NCBI GenBank assembly: GCA_011316305.1
Contig: SAUG01000101.1
Location: forward strand, 124,001 to 188,000
From: Rusavskia elegans
Taxonomy: Eukaryota; Ascomycota; Lecanoromycetes; Teloschistales; Teloschistaceae
Reading direction: 5' to 3'
Length of the DNA stretch: 64,000 bases
The notes beneath the pieces are model-generated. The model saw only the letters and a program-made list of their open reading frames with translations, was not told the DNA's origin and ran no database searches. Positions 58,401-64,000 of this stretch are shown piece by piece; the first letter of the stretch is position 1, and each line of letters opens with the position of its first letter. A program made the position numbers and the translations under genes.

Positions 58401-61188
58401 ATATTTTACTCCAGAAAATCTATTTTAGAATTTACTAATATTCGATAGTAGATATCGGTTTTTAATAATAATATTAGTTAGCTTCTAGTAATCGATATAT
58501 AGGCGGAGTATTCTATTCTTTTTAAATATAAAAAGAATCGGATATCCTATCGGTAATTAGAATTTTCTAATAAATTCTTTTTTTATATTTTTATTTAGAT
58601 ATTTATAGAGTATTTTAAGCTCCGGTATAGATAATAGATAGATAAATCTAAATATAAATTATTTATCTAGTTTAAATTTGATTTAATAATTTTATATTTA
58701 ATATTTAAATAATACTTTTATAGTTATTTCTTCCCGAAATAAATTTATCTAATTTTTATATTTATCTAAAACCTTTTCTAATAGATTTTCTATTAACTTT
58801 TTATTAAATAATATAGGATTTTCGAAAGATTTATAATTTTTCTTTCTATTTTTATTTTATTAATCTAGTTAATTTTTACCGATATATAATAAATCGGATC
58901 TAAATAGTTTTTAGTTATCTTTTTTCGAAGTTATAAATTCGCGTTTTATATTCTATTTTTTATCTATCGAAAATTACTATTTCGGCGTAAACTAGATATT
59001 CTCTATATAAAAATATCGTTTAAAACTAAATATTTTTTTCTTCTAGTCTATTATTAGATTATAATTTTTAAACTAAAGTAATCTAAATATAATATTATAG
59101 CTAATTATTCGAATAATATCGAACTAAAGTTCTTTTTAGTACTAGTTAATTATTTTTTAAAGCGGTATTATTTTTTTTATAACTCTTTTATTTCTATTTA
59201 GTATTTTATTTCTATTAATAACTATTAGGTTATATTGATCTTTTTTTTTTAATTTAAAGGAATCTTTTCCTTTTAATTAAATCTTTTAATACGAAATTTC
59301 CGGTTATATTTAAATTAATAAATATTTTAATCTTCTATAGTCTATTATTAGTTTCGATAATTATTTTAATCTCGGGTATATATATATAGCTAGCTAAATT
59401 TAGTTATTTTTTTTAGATTATAAAATTATATGTTTATAGTATATCTATTATTTTAAGATTTTAATTTTTTTCGAATTATTATTTATATTCTCGTATTTTC
59501 TATTTTTATAGTTTATCTACGAAATATATCTATAGAGATTCTAATTAAAAATTTTATTTCTTTTTTATTATTTTTTTAAATATTTATATCTACTATAGAT
59601 AATATATCCAAAATAGTTATAAATATTATAATTTCCGATTTTAATAGATATTATAAAAATATATCGGTATAGTTTTAATAGATACTATCCGGTTTCTTTT
59701 TTTTTCTAATTTATAAATTCCGTAGTTATTATTATAATAGACGGTTTAACTAAATAGTATATATTAGTTTTCTATTATTATATTTTTCCGTTATAATATC
59801 GGTTTAGAAATATTTTTATTTTTAGAAATATTATTTCTTCGTTTCTTTTTTAATATATTAATAATATTATTTACTTTCTAATTCTACTAATTATTTTATA
59901 GATATTCGTTATCGATATATATTTTATAAATATTTTTAAATTTTTTATAGATTACTATAAATTTTTCTTTTATTAATTTTTTATTATAAAAGGTTTAAAG
60001 ATATACTAGTCTAATATCTTCTATTATTATAATTTTCTATTTAAAAACGATTTTCTTTCTAATAGATTTTACTAATATTTATAGCGAAATATTAATTATT
60101 ATAGCTTTTTAAAGTATTTTACTATTTTCTATAAATATAAATTCTTTATCTAAACTAGCTTTCTAAAATTTAAAACTACTATCGTTATTTTTTAAAATAA
60201 TCTTTTACTAGTTTTTAGATTTCTTTAATATAATATTAAACTATTATTACAATATTTTATTTAATTAATACTTTTTTATAAAGTAGTCTAGTTTACTAGA
60301 ATTATAGTATATTTTAAAATTTTGATTTTTTTTTATTACTTTTAGAATTTTTCTTTTTATATTGCTATTATATAAAATTTAGTTCTATAGATATAAATCT
60401 ATAGTAACTATTTCCAATTTATTTATTTAGTAGCTATCTTTTATATAATTTTCTAAAATAATATCTCGTATTAACTCGTAGTTTTCTATTATAGTATTTT
60501 TCTATATTTCTTTTATATAGTTTATTATCGAAGTCGATAGATATTTTAATTAGATTATTTAGGGTTTCGTATATTCGACTATTATATATAAATTTATTTT
60601 TATTTATTTTTTTAATTCTCGTATATATATTATATATAAGACGTTATTATTCTATTCTATTAGTAGTAATTATTCTTTAAACTATATAACGTATTCTAAT
60701 ACTACGGTTTTCTATTAAAGATATTAGATAATATATTTAATAGTTAGAATTTTATTCGAAATTCTAAAAATATTATAAATAGCTTTTTTAAACTATATAA
60801 ACTATATAAAGATATATTTATTATCTTTTTTATTATCTATATATTAGCGTAGAAAAGATTTTATCTAATATTAGATTTATTTTTGGAAGTAAAATATAGT
60901 AAAAAAAGTCTTTTTTTTTTATTATAAAATAGAATACGAAATATATATCTAATTATATAAACTAGTCCTTTAGTTTATTTCGATTTCTATAGTATTTATC
61001 GGGCTAATTAATTTTAATACTATAACTATAAAAGCTAATAGTAGAAATATTAATCTCTTTATTACTACTATTATTTTTTATTTAGATATTTTTACTTTTA
61101 AGTTCGGACTTTTTTACTATAGAACTAGAATTATTTAGAATAGAAGTTTAATATTAACTTGTAATAGATATTCTAAAAATATTTAAAA

Positions 61189-61680
61189 TATTATAAAATT
61201 ATCTAAAAGTCTAGTATTTCTAAAAATTAATTAGATTTATTAATATATCTATAAACGGAGGTATAATAAATAATTACTTTAAATTAATATAAAAATAAAT
61301 TAATCTAATTATTAAAATAGTATATAGCGATAACTAATAAATTAAATATAAATTATAAAAACGTCGAATTTAGAATCTATATAGATAATAAGATTTTCTA
61401 CTATTTAGATTATTTATTAACGTAAAATAACTAAAATAACTTTATTTTAGGATATTTATTTACTAAAATTACTAAAATTAGAATATTTATAGTATTTATT
61501 TACTAAAACTACTAAAATTAGAATATTTATAGTATTTATTTACTAAAACCGCTAAAATATTCTTTAATATTAATACTATCGCCGTTCTATATATCTCTAT
61601 CTATCGAAACGTAATGGGAAATTCTACGCTATACTACATACTATCGCGTTTTCGAAAACACGCCGCCTGTATTTATAATA
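61189..61680. repeat. Right LTR of element A copy 2
   Basis: 492 bp, ending CGCCGCCTGTATTTATAATA and followed by TTTAA. It is nearly the same length as the left LTR. Confidence 0.9.
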
Positions 61681-61760
61681 TTTAATCCGATTTAAAAATA
61701 TCTAAAATCGGAGTAGTTCTGGCTATATTATAATAATACGCGTAATAATATCCCCTTTTT

Positions 61761-61842
61761 AGGTCTATTAAGCTGATTGGTCCGTTAAGCCGAGGCCCTC
61801 TAAGCGAGCCCAGCGAGCTTAGAGGTCTTGACCGTCGGCTAC
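61761..61842. repeat. Right 82-bp terminal inverted repeat of the pogo-like element
   Basis: It ends GACCGTCGGCTAC and is the reverse complement of 52160-52241 with about five mismatches. Confidence 0.88.
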
Positions 61843-62785
61843 TTCACCAAATGCTGTGTATTGCGAAAATTGAGCAATTGGCTGAGGGCAAGTGCACGGC
61901 GCCACAACACGGTGTACAGAATCTGAAGATGTATTGTGAGTTCTCCCTTTTCACAATTTACCCTTTCAAACTAAAGCACATCATCTGCTCCCTCGTGCCC
62001 TCCACCCATCCGCATTTACCCCTTTCTTTTCTTCGGCCGAAAGCATCTAGCTTAAGATCCCCAACCTTGACATGAGATTCTTAACCCCCCTTAAAGGTCT
62101 TTCTTCACAACGTAGCCACAATTCCCACTTCGCCGACCAGGGCCCCCAGGCATACAGAAAGAGAGCGAACAGCGCTATGAATACCAATAGAGATACCTAT
62201 ACTCCGTCAAATCGTGAGTATCGAAAGAGGGAAACATTCAATGATAGGTAGCCGGTAGCGCAGGGGGCGGTCTGCAGGCTAGCTACAGACATGAGATGCG
62301 CAATCTGCTATCCTCTATCGTTTCGGCGGGAGCGAGATTGGTGAGCGTTGGGAGTCCAGGTTTTGTCCTATGCTGGACGTTGACTTTCGTGAGTCTTTGG
62401 GTTTTCTTTTCTTCAAGGTGTTGCGAAAGATGTTCGAGGGACTTGGTTGGTTTCCGTCGACTGCACGTAGCTTCATGATCTTTGGGAACTGCTCGGAGTG
62501 GTCAAAGTGGTTCTTGGGGGGGAGCTGGTCGATTTTCTTGATGCGTTGACGTTGACAGGACTGTTCCGAGGAGCCGATTTGTCGATTTGACGGGCTGATG
62601 AAGTTGTGTCTTTGATGTAAGTAGGAAGGTCGAAGTTGCTGTTTCGACGTGTGGATTGAATCGGTCCAAGAGGGTGATAAAACTGTTCCTGCCCGTGAAG
62701 AGTGGATTAACAGCAATGCCAGAAAGCCCCTAGGGCACCGGTCTCTTCCCTCTTTACTACAAGAGCTCTTCACGCCGGTCCCCTC
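61843..62785. other. Intergenic region with a possible small gene
   Basis: Balanced DNA. A 59-codon plus-strand frame at 62072-62251 (M-R-F-L-T-P-L-K-G-L-S-S-Q-R-S) contains a GTGAGT that could be a splice donor, and another frame starts at 61851 with a GTGAGT donor near 61936. Neither has recognisable features. A 152-codon minus-strand frame at 62315-62773 is rich in Ser, Arg and Lys and looks non-coding. Confidence 0.35.
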
Positions 62786-63607
62786 TCACAGCAACTTCAA
62801 CCTTCCAGTGACCTGATCAACTACGCTCTTCGGGCCCGGCCCCACGCCCAGCACGGTTGCACTCCCACTCGCAATCTGTGTCCTCCCCGCATCATGTATG
62901 ATTTGCGCGCACAGTCCTAGGCTGAGAGCTTGCGCCTGCAACGTTTCCAACTCTTCTTCGTTCTTGGCTTGCAGGACGACTTTCGCTTGGCCCATGCGCT
63001 CCCACTGTTTCAGGACGGGATTGAGGGAGGAAGGAAAGGTGGAGGAAAGGGCGCGGTAGCAGGCGAGGGTTGCGTGGGAGCATTGGGCTGCTATTTTGCC
63101 TGTGGAGTTGTGAGCGACGTCGTCACCAACGTATGTGTGTGTGTAGAAGGGGTGGTTTTCGTTAGAAGATAAGGGCTGGGGGGATAAAGTACCTTTACCC
63201 ATGCCCAAATCCGTCCTCACGACGAGCACCAGCTTGCATTCCTCCCTGTTTCCCTCGAAGTGATTTAAGCCCTCTTGCTTCTGCCCCAATTCCACTTCGG
63301 CTTCATCACTGCTACTCTCTTTCGATGACTCTTCACTCTCAATGCCAAGGTCGGCTCCACGTATTTGCTTGAAGACCTCTTCGTCCGAGCTGTCCGGGTG
63401 TATGGTGACATCGTAGCTATTCGGCCAGCTTTTCTTAGGATTCTTGCTCTTGGATTTGCTTCTGTTTGGAGGAGCGGTGGAGCCGAAGACGCCTAGAGTT
63501 AAGCCTTGACCTATGAAGTAGCCGAGAGCGATGGCGAAGATGGCAGTTCCGATGACGACGGAGGTCATAGAGGGAGGCGGTCGATCGGACACTATGGGAG
63601 TAGACAT
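62786..63607 (-). CDS. PTH2: Peptidyl-tRNA hydrolase 2 (Pth2 family), membrane-anchored
   Basis: Releases tRNA from prematurely dropped peptidyl-tRNA; the yeast and animal proteins also bind the outer mitochondrial membrane. Two exons, 63607-63193 and 63099-62786, give 242 aa. An N-terminal membrane segment (about 14-42) is followed by an acidic Ser/Glu linker and the Pth2 domain: V-V-R-T-D-L-G-M-G-K-G-K-I-A-A-Q-C-S-H-A-T, ending I-H-D-A-G-R-T-Q-I-A-S-G-S-A-T-V-L-G-V-G-P-G-P. The 93-nt intron (63192-63100) has no stop and a length divisible by three, so an unspliced reading stays open and inserts 31 residues exactly inside the catalytic G-K-G-K-I motif; splicing restores the conserved motif. 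Confidence 0.93.
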   Translation of the reverse strand: MSTPIVSDRPPPSMTSVVIGTAIFAIALGYFIGQGLTLGVFGSTAPPNRSKSKSKNPKKSWPNSYDVTIHPDSSDEEVFKQIRGADLGIESEESSKESSSDEAEVELGQKQEGLNHFEGNREECKLVLVVRTDLGMGKGTLSPQPLSSNENHPFYTHTYVGDDVAHNSTGKIAAQCSHATLACYRALSSTFPSSLNPVLKQWERMGQAKVVLQAKNEEELETLQAQALSLGLCAQIIHDAGRTQIASGSATVLGVGPGPKSVVDQVTGRLKLL

Positions 63608-63968
63608 AGTTGCTCAGAGTTGAACAACTGAGTACGAAGTAGATGTTGCTGGAGAAAGAATTCTCTTTGGTGAAGCAACTTTTTGGCCTCGTAGGGCTGA
63701 CTTCACTTCTCGTCTTCCGAAAGACCTTTTCTCTCATCCAAACATTCGCCAAACGACATCTACAGCTCTAAATCAAGGACCATACTACACAATTGCATCA
63801 ATTGGCAAGAAGTCACGCTGAAAGAATGAACCGAGCAACCGATTGAGCACTCAGAACTCGTTCCAACTGCGCGACACCCCGTATTACCACCCTCATCCGC
63901 CAGCGCAACAATCCCCTACATCTGGTCCGCCTCCAGTATAGGGAGCTTCAAGCTCCCAGCAATAAACC
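63608..63968. promoter_or_regulatory. Divergent intergenic region at the right edge
   Basis: 360 bp between the PTH2 start (-) and a probable start codon at 63969 (+). The minus-strand frame across 63435-63752 overlaps PTH2 and is not credible as a gene. Confidence 0.4.
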
Positions 63969-64000
63969 ATGCATTTCGCATACCCCCCTCGCAAATCTTC
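63969..64000 (+). CDS. Possible 5' end of a gene running off the window
   Basis: ATG at 63969 in an AAACCATGC context opens M-H-F-A-Y-P-P-R-K-S-S before the edge. This start resembles N-termini I recall for fungal GT34-type (Mnn10-like) mannosyltransferases, with a short cytosolic tail before a membrane anchor, but eleven codons are too few to be sure. Confidence 0.35.
   Translation, partial: MHFAYPPRKS

Larger units (their letters stand above)
54968..61680 (-). mobile_element. Ty3/Gypsy element A, copy 2, uninterrupted (6.7 kb)
   Basis: LTRs 54968-55458 (491 bp) and 61189-61680 (492 bp) are flanked by TTTAA (54963-54967 and 61681-61685). The internal region, 5.7 kb, is colinear with copy 1 minus its nested insertions. 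On the minus strand a zinc-knuckle relic lies near 60.3 kb and the reverse-transcriptase relic near 58.4-57.9 kb (Y-L-D region near 58.2 kb). Every frame is broken by RIP stops. This copy gives the reference structure for the family. Confidence 0.9.
52160..61842 (+). mobile_element. Pogo/Fot1-like DNA transposon split by element A copy 2
   Basis: Terminal inverted repeats of 82 bp (52160-52241 and 61761-61842) differ at about five positions. Inside the left part, the plus strand keeps a degraded pogo transposase. The right part is only 61681-61842, because the Gypsy element at 54968-61680 has inserted. Without it the transposon would be about 3.0 kb. Pogo-type elements normally duplicate a TA; left flank TA and right flank CA do not give a clean duplication, so the exact ends may be off by a base or two. 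Confidence 0.78.

Noticed and set aside
62315..62773. 152-codon minus-strand frame
   Set aside because: Composition is uneven and Ser/Arg/Lys-rich, with no recognisable features; it sits immediately downstream of PTH2 and is more likely 3' flank.
1..64000. CRISPR arrays, operons, ribosome-binding sites, tRNA or rRNA genes
   Set aside because: None was seen; the short repeats present are LTR subrepeats or transposon ends, and gene structure is eukaryotic.

Overview
The window looks like nuclear DNA of a filamentous ascomycete (Pezizomycotina; a Dothideomycete would fit, but the class cannot be fixed from this sequence). Reasons: short GT-AG introns (47-128 nt) with CTGAC/CTAAC-type branch sites, fungus-specific families (NACHT_N-type STAND receptor, PF17111-like STAND N-domain, DUF3429 mitochondrial protein), and a sharply two-part composition. 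Very AT-rich, TA-dinucleotide-rich, stop-riddled blocks alternate with balanced gene-bearing DNA, the signature of repeat-induced point mutation (RIP).

Layout. 1-20.7 kb is a RIP-degraded transposon block. It holds a 364-bp hAT-like MITE that escaped RIP, and a Ty3/Gypsy element (called A here, 3494-20683, target duplication ATTAA) carrying three insertions of a second LTR family (B): B-i (TAAAT), B-ii inside an LTR of B-i (GTTAC), and an inverted B' (TAATA). 20.7-52.1 kb is the gene island. 52.16-61.84 kb is a second RIP block: a pogo/Fot1-like DNA transposon with 82-bp terminal inverted repeats, split by a complete second copy of A (54968-61680, duplication TTTAA). 61.8-64 kb returns to gene space.

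Genes, in order: a two-exon STAND-N-domain protein with a duplicated C-terminal 18-residue motif (+); the NDUFA1/MWFE subunit of complex I, five exons including a predicted 4-nt micro-exon (+); arylamine N-acetyltransferase (-); a DUF3429 mitochondrial inner-membrane protein (-); VPS13, about 3200 aa (+); a Doc-type Fic protein (+); an unrecognised 166-aa protein whose last intron and exon are tandemly triplicated downstream (-); a HIT-domain protein (+); a secreted protein with four C-x3-C pairs (-); a NACHT-ankyrin receptor continuing into a USP7-like pseudo-deubiquitinase, interrupted by one in-frame TGA (+); a thioredoxin-like membrane protein (-); a single-pass Ser/Thr-rich membrane protein (+); peptidyl-tRNA hydrolase 2 (-); and the first codons of a gene running off the right edge (+).

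The genes do not form a pathway. Housekeeping genes (complex I, VPS13, PTH2, DUF3429) are mixed with accessory genes of the kind found near transposon-rich fungal regions (STAND-type receptor parts, a secreted Cys-patterned protein, Doc/Fic). The strongest candidate for a new system is the NACHT-ANK-pseudoUSP gene at 44.2-48.0 kb: its C-terminus resembles the USP7/Ubp15 catalytic domain but all three catalytic residues are replaced, which suggests an integrated-decoy receptor. All exon structures below were read by eye from splice signals and frame; no search or transcript data were available.
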